Shown here: positions 8,569-21,899 of the stretch, in pieces
Layout of the letters: every line of letters begins with the position of its first letter
Position numbering within the stretch: the stretch's first letter is position 1
Assembly (NCBI RefSeq): GCF_033439725.1
Contig: NW_026944389.1
Coordinates: 2,852,001-2,916,000 of the forward strand
Source: Neurospora tetraspora
Taxonomy: Eukaryota > Ascomycota > Sordariomycetes > Sordariales > Sordariaceae
DNA length: 64,000 nucleotides
Direction: 5' to 3'
Position numbers and translations under genes: made by a program
The notes under the pieces: model-generated
The model's database searches: none
What the model saw: the letters and a program-made list of their open reading frames with translations, nothing else
Told to the model about the DNA's origin: nothing

Positions 8569-10911
8569 ATGGACGGCAAACCTCTTGAGGAGTCATCATC
8601 CGAAGACGATGGTTCGACTCGACAGTCTAAACATATTCTCGAGAGCAGTGACATGGAACCCAACCGTTTATGCAAACGCTGTTCCCGCGCTCTCACAGCA
8701 TCCAAGACACTCTGGCAACCGAGACCGGCGGGCGACCCTGACTGGGCAGGCGAGAGATTCTTCCACAGCAAGAACACAAAACAGATGTTGAGGGACTTGG
8801 TAATTGCCGCCGGTTGCCATCTCTGCACACAAGTCAGTCAAGAGCACAACTTTTCGCGCGCCGGGGATGACCAGAGAGTCATGGTCGAATGTAGCCGATC
8901 GAGGGCTTTCGAGGCCGATGAAGGGAACATTCCGATTGTTTTATTTTCCGCTATTTCCTGCGCCGAGTGGGACGACAATTGGGCTTCATTGCCGGACCCT
9001 TTCAAAGATGAAGAGCCTCAACCTCAAGGTGATTCGGATATGACCCCATTGGCGAAATTCAAGCTCGAACGGACCGATGGTAGCGCAGGAGCGAAATCTC
9101 TTCTACCCCGAGGACTACTAGATGGTTCGATGTTCGTGTTACCTTCCTCAACCAACTCGCCTGAAGCCTTTGGCCTTGTGCGACACTGGCTAGATGACTG
9201 TCTCAATAACCATCCGGAATGCAAGGGGTCCAACTTCAAGAGACTCCCGACAAGGCTTGTCGATGTAGGTGCTCCGGACAACAATGCACAGAAGAAGCCT
9301 CCACGACCGCGCATCTTCATCCCAAACGCGACTTCCCAAACACCGGCCACGATCCCATATCTCACTCTCAGTCACTCATGGGCCTTGACCGGATCATCTC
9401 TAAGGCTGACAACCAAGAATATCGAGGACTGGCAGAAACCCGAAGGAGCGGAACATGGAGGAATACCAATCGACGGTCTAGCCCAGACATTCCTCGACGC
9501 AATGCGAATCACGCAGCAACTAGGTTACCGATATATCTGGATCGACTCTCTCTGCATTATGCAGGACTCATCAGAGGACTGGAAGCGGGAGGCCCAGACG
9601 ATGGCAGCCGTCTACGGTAACTCTTTGTTGACCATCTTTGCTTCGGGGATGGGCATGGCAGGAGGTCAAGGCGCCAATGCCGACACTTGCTTCTCAGTGC
9701 GAAACCCCCTGAAAGTGTATTCCCCCATCATCACGTCTCCTTTGTCTGGGAGAGCATCTTTTTACGCCATTCGTGAAAAGTACGAACCCAACGTGGACGA
9801 GATGTTATGGGGCGCTAATCAGAAAAACCCGCTCCTATCACGAGGCTGGATCGTCCAAGAGCGTTTGCTGTCGCCTCGCATCATCTACTACGGGGCCGAT
9901 GAGCTCTACTGGGAGTGTCGTCTCCATGCGGTCTCAGAAAGTTGCCCTTTTGGAACTGGCTTGAAGAAGGATGCTGAGGCTTCTCAATCTATCTGGACCG
10001 CTAACGCAAAGGCCGTGTACCAAGACTTACAGGATCCTTTCCCTGCGAGCTTGAAGACGGGCATGGATATGGGTAATGACAAGGAAGACGCAAAATACGC
10101 ACAACATTTGCAGTAACTCGCTGCCTGTTGGATGACCTTACTCACCTATTACACCGCCACCGAACTCACCTACCCGTCCGACAGGCTCATCGCACTCGCA
10201 GGAATGGTAACGGCGATAGAAGAGAGCAAAGGCTGGACCTATACCCTCGGGAGCTGGCAAGAGCTTTGGCCTTTTGACCTCCTCTGGGGCTTCGATAGTG
10301 TCCTCAATGTCGAGCTGTTTAACCCGGGCTGGTATCCCGATGATAGCGAGAAACGACGCCAAGATCGCGATGAGATGGCCCGGAAACTGTTGAAAGGTCA
10401 ATCCTACCCCGAGTCGCATGCCAGTACGACCCTGGGCCTCCCTTCATGGTCATGGGCAGCTACCGAAGCACCCAAATCCTTCTGGTTTGGATCTTCTGGT
10501 TCACTTACATGGAAATGCCAGATCGATGTTTTCGGCAGGACGACCACCGGTATGCAAGAAAGTGGGATCCTGGCCCTGAAAACGTACAAAAAGCAGTTAT
10601 ACGACATGCCCCCCATCGACTTGGGCTTGATGTGGGACGACGACGAAAGTTTCTATTCGAAAGATGAGGTATGCTGCTTGTTGGTATTCGATCATTTCGC
10701 AAGGGGTGGGCGACGAGCTCTTCAGCGGGGGTTGATGGTTGTCCAAGTCCAAATGGCCGAGAGTGCTCCGTCGAGTGAAGTCGCCGACGACACCGGAACG
10801 ATGACGGGAATTCGGTTCTACTGTCGCCGGGTAGGAAAGTGGGAAAATACTTGGGGCCCGCCTGTTATCAACAGGAGCAAGGATGAAGCGACGGTGGTGT
10901 ATTTGTGTTGA
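8569..10911 (+). pseudogene. HET-domain protein gene with in-frame nonsense codon
   Basis: Single exon of 780 codons from ATG 8569 (context caccgtATGG), interrupted by one TAA at 10114-10116 (codon 516). HET domains are found in fungal heterokaryon-incompatibility and innate-immunity proteins that trigger cell death. The HET core begins near residue 263 with PYLTLSHSW, continues through YIWIDSLCIMQDS and AAVYGNSLLTIFASG, and ends with LSRGWIVQERLLSPRIIYY before the stop. Beyond the stop the same frame carries the conserved continuation LTYPSDRLIALAG, so the downstream 259 codons belong to the same ancestral protein. No GT-AG intron removes the stop and keeps frame. The stop arises from CAA by a single C-to-T change in a CpA context, the RIP signature. 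The product may be truncated after the HET core. TE insertions flank the gene at both ends. Confidence 0.85.
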
Positions 10912-11162
10912 GATGATGTGATTCTCGGGCGTGCGACTTAAACGTTTTGGGAGGGAAGGCGTTGATCGACCGACGCAGTTTCCGCCAGTGCTCCCAATGA
11001 GCCGAGTCGTTATTGAGCCGAGCCGAGCCCAGATATTTTGTTACGAGCCGAGCCGGGGCGATATTTTGAGTAAGCTGGAGGTTAGGCTCAGCTCGTTAAG
11101 GCTCGTCAGGCTTGTATAGTAAGGTTCTCCAATATTTTTTGGTGTACCCGTGGAGATAGGGT

Positions 11163-11329
11163 TGTAATCTTATGGGTAATAATCGATATAGGGTTCAACG
11201 TGGCTTGATTGTATGTAACTGTGTAAGACTGGCTCTACAGACTCGAAGCTCTGGCATCTCTAAATAAATCCCGCATATCCCAGTCCAATTAGGCACGTAT
11301 ACACCCAATAGATCCCTTAGCCTCTAATA
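11163..11329 (-). repeat. 3' LTR of the 14.7-kb element
   Basis: 167 bp, starting tgtaatcttatggg and ending cctctaata (CA mutated to TA). It matches 25721-25887 almost throughout, with differences mainly C/T and G/A. It is preceded by target duplication AGGGT. Confidence 0.88.
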
Positions 11330-11449
11330 TACCCCCTTAGATCTAGTATATAAACTACGTTAGATCTACCTAAATATACTTTAAAATGCCCTAAATCCTT
11401 CTAAAACTGGCTAGAAATAATATTATTCCTAAATTACTTCTTCGTTATA

Positions 11450-14400
11450 GTAATTTTCAAATTTTTATTTATAAGAGTCTTACCCTAATTTATATTACGA
11501 AGGCTAATATAAAGGAAAATATTAAAAGGATATTAGAAAAAGATAAAATAGAGGAAGAAGGAAGCGTCCTAGATTTTAGGAGTATAAATAATAATTTAAT
11601 AGAGGGGATGATATAGGAGGTATTAGCCGGTAGAGGTTAGAGGTATAAACGGTTTTTTAGTAATAACTTTTATAAATAAATCGACGGTTTAATAGGTAAA
11701 GGAGACGTTATTATTTTGCAAGCGGTAAAAATAATTAATTTTATCTATTTAATGGGTAAAGACGAGGATTTTCTCCGTTTTAAAATAATAATTAATAAAT
11801 ATTTTATAATTAATAATATTCCTTTAAATAAAATTATTTCCGAAAACGTTATTAAATTTTACGAGAAAGTTAATAAATTATTTAAGACCGACGAATAAAT
11901 TAAAACGAAACTCTCTAAATAATATTAGTACTATATTAGTATATTTAGGTAAGTGGGCGTTGAAACTTTATTTCCGAATTGTTCCTACGATTTAAAAATC
12001 GAATTTTGTTTAGGAGTTACCCCCCTAACGTCGTAGGGCTATCCTTTTAACACTAATAAATTAAATATTATTAAACAATAGATCGATAATAATTTAATTA
12101 AAAGGTTTATTAAATTATTATAATCTGAAGCTTTAGTGCTAATTTTATTCGTTAAAAAACTAGGCGGTTGAATTTACATTTGCGTCGATTATAAAGGTAT
12201 TAATAATATAACTTTTAAATTCTATTACCCGTTACCGCTTATTAAAGAGATTTTGGATACGATTTACTATATTAAAATCTTTACTAAGTTTGATATTATT
12301 ATAGCCTTTAATAGGATCCGCGTTAAATAGGGCTATAAATAATTAATTGCCTTTATAATACAATTTAATTTATTTGAATCCCTAATCGTTCCTTTTAATT
12401 TATAAAGCGCCACCGGGGCTTTTTAGAATTATATTAATAATATCCTTTATAATATTTTCAATATCTATACTACCATTTACTTTAATAATATCTTTATTTA
12501 TTCTAATAATATATAAGACTACAAACAGTATATTAATAACATTTTCAATCGATTTGTTAAAGCGGGGTTAAGCGTCGATATTAATAAATATAAATTCTAT
12601 ATAATATATACAAAATATCTAAATTTTATTATTAGCAGAGGAAGTATCGAAATGGACCCCGAAAAAGTTAAGGCCATTACCGAATAGGAAATCCTATAAT
12701 CGAAAAAATCCTTATAATCCTTCTTAAAGTTTACAAATTTCTACCGGCGTTTTATTAAAAACTTTTCTATAATAGCCGGTCCCTTTTACAAATTAATTAA
12801 AAAGGATATTAAATAATTTTAATCCTTAAATTATAACTACGCTTTTAAAGCTTTAAAGAAAGCCTTTATAGAAGGTTCTACTTTGAAAATCTACGATTAG
12901 GTTAAAAAAATAATTATTAAGACTAACGCTTCCAATTAAGCTACTAGCGGTACCCTATCCTAGTACGGCGACGATAATATCCTATACCCCGTTACCTACT
13001 TCTTTACGAAATATACAGTTTAAAAATATAATTATAATATATATAACAAAGAGCTCTTCGCTATTATTAAAGCGTTAGAAGAATAGAAATTAAAATTCGA
13101 AAGCGCCCAATATTTTTATAATATTTTAACGGACTATAAAAATTTATAAACTTTTATAATTAATAAATAACTTACTTAACGCTATATATATTAATCCTAA
13201 TTCTTATTACAATTTAATTTCCTAATAAAATATACGCCAGGCTCTAAGAATCTCCGCTTAAACGCATTGAATCGGAAATTAAACGACCGCCCCGACGATA
13301 TAAAAAACAATAGGTTTATTATAAAAAAAAGGGCTTTATTAGACCCTTTATAGTTCGAGGAGGGTTACTTCGAAGACCCCGTTACTAGTTTCTCCCTATA
13401 TTTATTAGGTATAAATGATTTCGATAATAACTTAATCAATAATTTAATTTATATAAATTATAATATATCTATCTTTTTATAGGAATTTATTTCTCATTTA
13501 ATAAATAAAATAAAGCCCTAATAATTACCGACTATTAAAAAGGTTTTCTATTATACCTTCTCCGAATATTACGTTATTAATAATATTATAAAGTAATAGG
13601 ATAGAATTATTATTAACTTTTATAATAAGGAACTCGAATTCTAATTAATTAATTACTAATATAATTCCCCCAGTACGGGCTACCCTAGGTACGACGTTAT
13701 ATATAAATTCTTATAACGCGAATTTTATTAAAAGGGGATATATAACGACGTAAAGATTTTTTATAAAGGATATTTCTTATATACAAAAATTAAATCGTTA
13801 AAACGCAGCTTTATTAACTATTTTAAACTTATAACCGTATCCTTAATACCTTAGAAGGATATTTTTATCGATTATATTACTCTATTACTAGAAAATACCT
13901 ACTTCGGCTAAACGTTTAAATATATTATCATCGTCGTCGACTATTTAATTAAAATACGCTATTATATTCCAATAATAATTTTAGAAGCGGAAGAATTGGC
14001 GGACCGCTTTATCGATTATATTTATTCAATATATAGCTTACTAAATATAGTCTTATTAAATAGAGGAACCTAATTTATATTATAATTTTAAATAATATTA
14101 TATAAGAGATTATTAATTATTCGTAAATTGACCTTTACCTTCTACCTTTAGATTAATAGTTAAACCGAGAGAATTAACGCCGAAATAAAACAACTTTTAC
14201 GATTATATATTAATTAAGTATAAATAAATTGGGCCAAATAATTACTTATTATAGAATTCGCTCATAATAATACTATATCTTCGTTTATAAAGGTATTATT
14301 ATTCTTTATTAATTATAATTATTACCTTCGAATAAATACCGAACCCCGTACGCCGCCGCCCCTAAATTTATTACTAATATAATTTAAAGAATATTATAAA

Positions 14401-15655
14401 GTAAATAAATTAGCAGACCGCTTCTAAAAAATTAAGGACTTCGTAATCTAATAAATACATTATATTTAGGAATAATATAAAAATAATACTAATAAGAAGC
14501 GCATCGATTCGGATAAATATAAATTAAATAATATAGTCCTATTCAATACGATTAATTTTATTAACGGCCGCCCCTACTTTAAATTCTTATTCCATTAGGA
14601 AGGTCCCTTCCGCATTATTAAAATAGAGTCCTATATAATATATTTCAATTTCCCTACGAATATAAAATACTCGCCGGTATTTTATATTTTAATAGTATAA
14701 TAATAGATAGGTAGAAGTTTACCGGGTTAGATTATTACAATAAATCTTAGGGTAAACGATAGCCGAATAATAGTTAGGACCGACGATTATTATAAATAAG
14801 TAGAATAGGATTTTAAGAACATTATTAATTATAATTAATTCAGCGGCAATTATTATTAATATTACCGTATTAAATAGAAAAGCAATTACTAACTTATATA
14901 GGAATTAAAGGATAATATTATTAATTATATAGACATAGTCTAACGTTTTTATACCTAATTCCCCGACGTACTTATACCCCCGGAAGTTCTAATATAGTTA
15001 GAGATTTAATTTATAATAGTTTAACGAGCCTCCCTAGAATTATTAGCGGCCCCGGAGCCCCCGAAACGTTACTCCGCTCGCTTCGCGTAATAAGAATCCT
15101 TTGCCGCTATCGATATTATAATTCCGCTCCTAAATACGATTACTATAGTTCCTATAAATACGATACTAAGTAAGTGCGAGGAGGAGGGTTTAAATAAAGT
15201 ATTTGTTGGGATAATACGACAATTAATAGATATTTAGGCTAGCCGAATACTAGTAATTAAAATCGTAGATTATAATAAAATATTAGAAAATAAGGAGTTG
15301 GAGGATTATAGGAATAGTTTGGGATAATGATCTAAAGTATTATTATATATATATATAGATTTAAAGTTGTTAGAGCTTTTTTTAAAGGGGGATAGTATTA
15401 TAGGGTTAGCCTATACTATTATTATATTGTATTATTTATTTTAATATACTATACCTAGTATTAGTACTATAGCCTAGAGTTATATACGCATTGGCTATAT
15501 ACATAATAGTTACGTACAATTATACGTATACGTATACGGACTGGTCTAGCTAGGGCTTACGCCTATATAGCCAGTCTTCTACGTATACCTTCCTTTCTTC
15601 CCCTTCGTACAATAACGCATATCTCAACCCACCCCCAATAGTGCCTCGCCCCGTG
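11450..15655 (+). mobile_element. Nested Ty3/gypsy remnant, plus strand
   Basis: Although riddled with stops, translation recovers Ty3-type signatures. A reverse-transcriptase block starts at about 12130, with CVDYKGINNIT at 12181. RNase H-like sequence follows at about 12840-13300, an integrase core around 13860-13960 (reading IIVVVDYL), and a C-terminal segment near 14590-14690. A purine run aaagggggatag at 15385-15396 is followed by an LTR-like region (15397-15655) ending ccccgtgatac. Related LTR fragments occur near 1190 and 4805. I find no matching 5' LTR, so the element is probably 5'-truncated. The 60-codon open frame at 11716-11898 is a chance survivor in the gag region. Confidence 0.75.
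15397..15655 (+). repeat. 3' LTR of the nested plus-strand gypsy remnant
   Basis: It lies directly after a polypurine tract and ends ccccgtgatac. It includes a palindromic stretch gtatacgtatac near 15524. Its end region matches minus-strand fragments at 4805-4900 and about 1188-1290. Confidence 0.6.
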
Positions 15656-15849
15656 ATACGTTTATAATAAATTATAAACTTAATATTAAATCGTACTTCG
15701 GGCAATCGAATATAATAACGAAATAATTAGTAAAAAGAAAATAACTATTTAATTTATTATAAAAGGGATTAGTATTAAACTTTTAGCACCTTATATATAA
15801 GTTTAAAATAATAGCGTAGACTATTTAAAGGGTATAATTAAAATTAAGG

Positions 15850-17400
15850 GTATAGTAAGATAATTAAGTATAAAATTTCTTTACGAATTATAAATAGAAG
15901 TTATTAAAGTAACTATATATTTATATAATTTAACTTTTAAAGCGGAATATTATTAGAAATCTCCTTAAGACCGATTTTTAATATATTATTAATTTAAAAA
16001 TAATAGTATTCTTCTATTAGACCCCTCCCTTATTATTATATATCTTAAAATATACAATTATAAGGCCTTTACTCTTATAATAAAAATCATAAAAGAATAG
16101 AATAAATTATTAAAATTTAATGACCGTACTTAAATCAGCTATTTAATTAAATATTAATTAATAAATATTTATAGGGTTTAAAATCCTTATACTAATTTTA
16201 TTATTATTATGTAAAATATTATATTTAATAAAAATAAAGTCTTTCCTAGTAGTAATATTAAAGAAATTTATTATACTTTTAATATTTGCCTTAAAGAATT
16301 AATTATATAATTAAGAGATTTTTCTTAAATAAATATTATATAAATAAACGTTTTATAAGTTAAAGCTATACTTATTATAAATAATAGAATTCTTAGCCCT
16401 ATTATTTAAAGTTTTCTTACCGACGAGGCCGAAAATATATTAGGGAAGAGGAGGAATGAAAATCTTTAAAGATATAAATATAGTTTAGATTTTTAGAAAT
16501 CTTATAAATATTAGAAATATAATTGTAAATAGGTTTAAAAATATTATAAGGGTCTTTAGAACCCTTACTATCGCCGTGTATATAATTATTATTAAATTTT
16601 TAAAATATAGTTTTAATTTTGAAGCATAAAGAAGAAAGCTATTTCCTTACCCTTTTTAAAAGCCTAGCCGCGTTTTTAATAACCAATTTCTTTCGTTCTA
16701 ATAAAAATTTATAATTAATTATAAATTAATATTTTTATTAAACCGCGTTATTTTTATTTATAAAAGGCAATCGATTCATAAGCTTCTAGGGAAATAAAGT
16801 CGTAAATTAAATTTTCTTAGAAGAAATAAGAAAAAAGGGTATTAATATCGATTTTAATTACAATTTTAAATTAATGATAATAAGGGAAATTATTAACTAT
16901 TATAAAATATAGGGTATATTAAAGACCTTCTATCGAATTAATTTTCTACGTCTTTTAAAATACTATAGTAATTTCAATTTTTATCCTTTTAGAGAATTCT
17001 TTAAAGTTGTAGAAAAAGAATACTTAAACGAATATAAGGATAAGAAATTTTAGAAATAGATTAGTATTAAAGAAGTAGGAAATAACGACATATTTGGTTC
17101 GATATAGGTATATATTTATAAATTCGATTAAAACGGCTGGTTTTTTAAATATAAAATATATTTAATTATATATAGGGATTAATAATTTAAAACTAGCGTA
17201 TATAAAATATACGTAGCGATTTTAGTAATTAAATTATTTTATATTTTAACAGTTATAACTATTTACTTTGACTTCGATTTAATTTAATACGATATAAAGA
17301 ACGACTTTATTAATATTATATTTAATAAAGTAATATTTATAAAGGTTCCTCTTAAATATATTAGGAAAGTATAAAGTCATAGTACGATAGGGTAAAAATA
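15850..17400 (+). mobile_element. Nested Ty1/copia pol remnant, plus strand
   Basis: Translation around 15950-16250 recovers a copia integrase C-terminal pattern, including a run resembling 'lDP...YLK.Y.YKAF.L' and 'SYLIKY.LINIYRV'. About 17195-17370 recovers the copia reverse-transcriptase start, reading YFDFDLIQYDIKNDFIN. The homology stops near 17400, where other sequence begins, so RNase H is missing. All frames are broken by RIP-type stops. Confidence 0.65.
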
Positions 17401-20400
17401 CATTCAATATACGATATTAGGTCTATTCTAAAAAGCAAATTTTAGCTTAGCTGGTAAAGAATGTCCGGTTAAATTATAAAAGTTTTCATTTTATACGCGA
17501 GCCTTTAATAGGCCCGGGTCCCGGCGCCTAATTTCCAGCCGTAAACCCTATTATTATTGCACCTATTTTATTACTTATTATAATAACCTCTACGTTACAT
17601 CTTATCGTTCTTATCGGCCTATTATAACGTTCCGCTCCTCGGGCCTAATTCCTAGGCCCTTTTATATAATAATTTTATAATTATCCCCTATTCTAATAGT
17701 TACAATCCCTTATAATTTAGCCATATTCCCTAAATTCGAAATATAATTCGGGGTTTAACCGGCTATAATATTACGTAATATAAGTAAGTCCTTCGTCAGC
17801 GATTTTTCGCCTTTATTCATTATTTTACAAATATATTTATTATATTATATTATTCCCCCCCTCCTAACAACGCTTAGCCTTTTAAACGCTTATTTACTAT
17901 AATTATTTATATTAGGGAATAATTATTTATATTAATACAGGTAGCGTCCTTTTAATACCTTATTCTTCCTTAATTATTTATTATATATTCTTCCTCTTTC
18001 TTAAAATTAGAAGATTCTTCTTCTTTTCTCCTTCTTTTCTTTTTTATAATAATTATATTACGAATATAGTTAATAGTTAACCCGTTTCCGTATAGTAATA
18101 TTAATTTAATAGCGACCTTATAGCGCTTCTTAGGGTTAAATTTTTAAAAATTACTAGTTTTCTAATTATTATAACCGATTGTATTTTCCGTCGTTATTTT
18201 TACGACTCAGCTAAGGGTTTCCCTTTTATTTAATTCCCGGTAAATATTCCCTTATTAAATTTTTAAATTTAGTAATATATTAATACTCATTTACCTTTTA
18301 GGATGGCGAAAACGTCCTTTATAATTTCTATTTAATAATATTTTATTTTAATGTACTATTCCTTTATTATTAATAAATCGAAGATTCCGGTAACAATTAT
18401 ATACGTTATTAAATATAGAAATAAATTTACCGCCCCGTAAATTATCCTTCATTTTCCCTAATGTATTTCTTTAATTAGTTTTCGTAATTTAAATCCCTTT
18501 TTAAATACTTTAACCTCTTTTAAATATATTGATGTTATATTCTTAATGTTTTCAAATATATTTAAATGTATATAAGTTCCGATGCTGGTAATCCTATAGT
18601 TAGGGTCTGAATTAATAAATACATTAATTTTACTATTTCTAAAGTTAAATTCTTAATAGTAATGTTTTGTAATTGCTTAGTTAAATTCTTTAAAAAATAT
18701 ATCATTATCCGTAGTAAGGACACTACCGTTAATTAAAACGTAGAGAAAGTATATAATTTTTAGCATTTAATTATTATAATTATTAATTCTATTTATTTTA
18801 AATTAAACCTTAACGTTAATTTTAATTTCTTTTAATATATTAACATTATAATTATAATTATTAATTATTTCCTTATAATTAGATAATCTTCTAGCGTTCT
18901 ACTCTCTATTAAGATAACGTTAAATTAATTTACAAATTAAGGCAGCTTTAAATTTTTAATTTATTAATATAAAATTTAGAAGAAGGCATAGAAATTTATT
19001 AACGGCCCTTTATTAATTTATACGTTTACCCGGCTTATTATTTCTTAAAGTTTAAATACTAGCATTAGATTTCGTTTCTTTTAATTTAATTTACATTATA
19101 GCGCGGGTCTTTACGTCGCCCGCTTTATACTACTTTTTCTAATAAAATTATTTATTAAATTATAGTATTCGTTTTTATATTTTAGATAATAAAAGCAATA
19201 ATAACAGTTATTAATCGCCGGTAATTCGCCCCGACGACCCCTTACTTTTCCTTATTTATTATTTAAAAGATTATTTTGAATATATATTATTTATTCCCTT
19301 TTAATTTAAGAACGAAATTACTTATTATTATATTTAATTTATTTATAATAGTATTGCTATTCTAAATTAAATTTTAGACTACGACCTAAATGAATTTAAA
19401 GAGGGGGCTAATATTAATAAAAATAAATTTAGTAGTAAAGTAAAGTTTTCTAATAATAAAAGTTTAAGAGCCGATCCCTTCTTCAATAATAATAAGTTTA
19501 ATCCCTTTTCGAAACCTTTATAATATTTTTAATTTAATAATTCCTACCGTTCTATTTTATTTTCTAATTTTAATAGCCAATTTATTAGTAAAAGTTCGGT
19601 ATAGGGTATTAAATTTCCCGTCGCTCTTCCTCAAAATGCTTTTCTCTATCCTTTAACGAGTATATTATTATATTAACCTTCGGTTATAATTACCCCTTTA
19701 TTTAATAAAGTAACGAAATTCCTATTAATAATAATTTTATATTTTTATATCGTTTGGGTAGAATCCTTCGGCCTCCTATTAATACTTCCTTTAATAATAA
19801 TAATAATTAGTATTTTTATTATTAGGACTTCGTAAATAATATTTTCGCCACCCTTACGCTTTTATACTAATAAATTTATATTTTTAAATCTCTTCTTAAT
19901 TGGTTTACTCTAAATATTTCTTTTAATTTAAGCTCTTTTTATAATACGCCTATTATATTAGATAAAATTAATACCCGGTCTAATTTTAAATGCCCCTTTA
20001 ATTCTAGGGACGAAGCGGCCTTTATTTTTATTTATACGAATTTAAAATTTAATTTTAAAGAGGGTAATTCCTCGCCCCGCGAATAGCGTAACCTTATTGC
20101 CTTAAATTCTTTAATTATTTATCCCTTTAATTATATCTTTTTCTATTTAATAAACTTTTAAAGATAAATTCCCCTTTTTAATTAAAGTAGGATGACGAAT
20201 TCTATTCATATAGCGTTAAAAATTCCTTCTAAAATTTATAATCCTTTCGATATTCTTTTTTAAGAATTTAATTTATTTATTTACTTAAAAGAATTATTTT
20301 ATATTAAGAATCCTTTCACGTTAATGTTCGTTATTCGGGTTAATTATTTGTCTCTATTTAAAACCGAACCCTTTACTATTTCTTTAATTATAATTACATT

Positions 20401-21300
20401 TCCTATTTTAATAAATATATTCCCTATCGGTCCTATAGTAACAATTTATCCTATAATTAGGAAAACTCTTCGTATTAAAGTAACTTCCTAATTTATAGAG
20501 AATTTATTTACTATAGCGTCCCGTCGCCTTACTTTTATTAATCCTATAAATCCTAATATTAAAAGTAACTTCTTTACGCTTTAGGACTACCTTATTTTAT
20601 TTATCGAAGGCGGTAATTCTCTATTAGTTCGTTCGAAGACCGTTATTATTTTTTTAATTATTCCTATTAATACCGGATTAGAAAATCTTATAATTATATA
20701 TAGGGATTCTTTTACTATTTATATTAAAATATTTATTATTTTAATTAATAGGCTTAATAACGTTTCCCTAATTATTTCGCCCTTTTTACTTCCTATAGTC
20801 CGTTATAAATCGCTTAACCCAATTAGTAATTCTTTTTCTACTTAACGCTATCCTACTATTACTAAAAAAAATAAAAATAAAGAATTCTTATTTAATTAGT
20901 GTCTTACTAATATAAAAAAAGGTAAGCGTAAGATAATCCCCCTACGTTAACGTTTTACTACTATTAAAAAAAGTAAAAATAAAGAGGTATCTCTTCCTTT
21001 TATTAAATTTAAACCCTATTACCTACGTATAGTAGGGAAGTCTTTTAGCGGCCCCTTTATAAGTATTTATTTCGAATTTACTATATTTATTACGTACGTT
21101 AACCGCACCGTAATTACTTCGGCTTTTAGATCTATTTCTTCAGTAATTTATAAATATTCCCCCTATAAATATAATATTTCGGGTCTATTAATTATAAGTA
21201 ATTTTACTAAGAAATATAAATAGGCCTTTAAAATTAAGTTTATTAAATTAAGATTTACGCTTAAATACGCTCCATTAATATTAATTACTAACTTTTTAAA
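17401..21300. other. RIP-degraded repeat sequence, family not identified
   Basis: AT-rich with many TpA steps and no open frame. A less AT-rich patch at about 17505-17545 (cccgggtcccggcgcc) stands out. A tRNA A-box-like phrase (tagcttagctggta near 17450) lacks a matching B box. I could not assign any retroelement domain with confidence here. Confidence 0.4.
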
Positions 21301-21899
21301 TTATTTATTCGCCGTCCCGCCAACTTTTTATATCCGTTAATATATAATTTACTATTTTACTACGGTTATTATAGATTTTTGATATTATTTAGGAAGTAAT
21401 TTTTTCTTAGAATAATTAAATTCATTTTTTATATTACTAATTTAATTGTTCTATTTCTTATAATACTTTTACTTAACCTTTTAATACTTAGTAAACCCTT
21501 TTTATATATTATAAAAATACTTTTCTAATTCCTAAGTATTATATTCGATAGAATAACCCGTCTATTTAATTAAAATTACTTATTCTATTCTTTTTTCTGT
21601 ATATTCTATTATTTCCTCTATTTCTTATTGTTTTTATTCCTTTACTAATTTTAATAATAATATATTTTTAGCAACTTTATTGCCTATTTTCTAAGGTGCG
21701 AATAGGTTTATAGGAAAAATATTATATATCCGGCGGTATTATATAAATAAAATAACTTAATATATATAAAACCTAATCCTTTTTATAATTTTTACTTTAA
21801 TAAATATAGGGGTTAATTTACAGTTTTTAAATCGAAAATTCTTTATAAATAATTTTACTAAATGTTGAAATCGGAATTCTATTAATATATACCGTTTAT

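Larger units (their letters stand above)
7845..8569. mobile_element. 725-bp TIR element inserted at the HET start codon
   Basis: The terminal inverted repeats are at least 32 bp and perfect: TACGGTGGCCCAAGTCG... at 7845-7876 and its reverse complement at 8538-8569. They are flanked by a 6-bp direct repeat TGGACG (7839-7844 and 8570-8575). The interior has no transposase. It contains a 10-base tandem array (agagtcaatg-like, about 8024-8097) and a purine-only tract (about 8214-8340). The last base of the element plus TG of the target duplication recreate an ATG. The size and lack of coding fit a MITE or other non-autonomous DNA element; the superfamily is not recognised. Confidence 0.82.

Noticed and set aside
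10073-10113. Possible 41-base intron (GTAATG...TTGCAG) that might remove the HET stop
   Set aside because: Its removal leaves the downstream HET sequence out of frame, and the stop lies just after the acceptor.
17440-17510. A-box-like tagcttagctggta suggesting a tRNA gene
   Set aside because: No B box at the expected distance and no acceptor stem pairing found.
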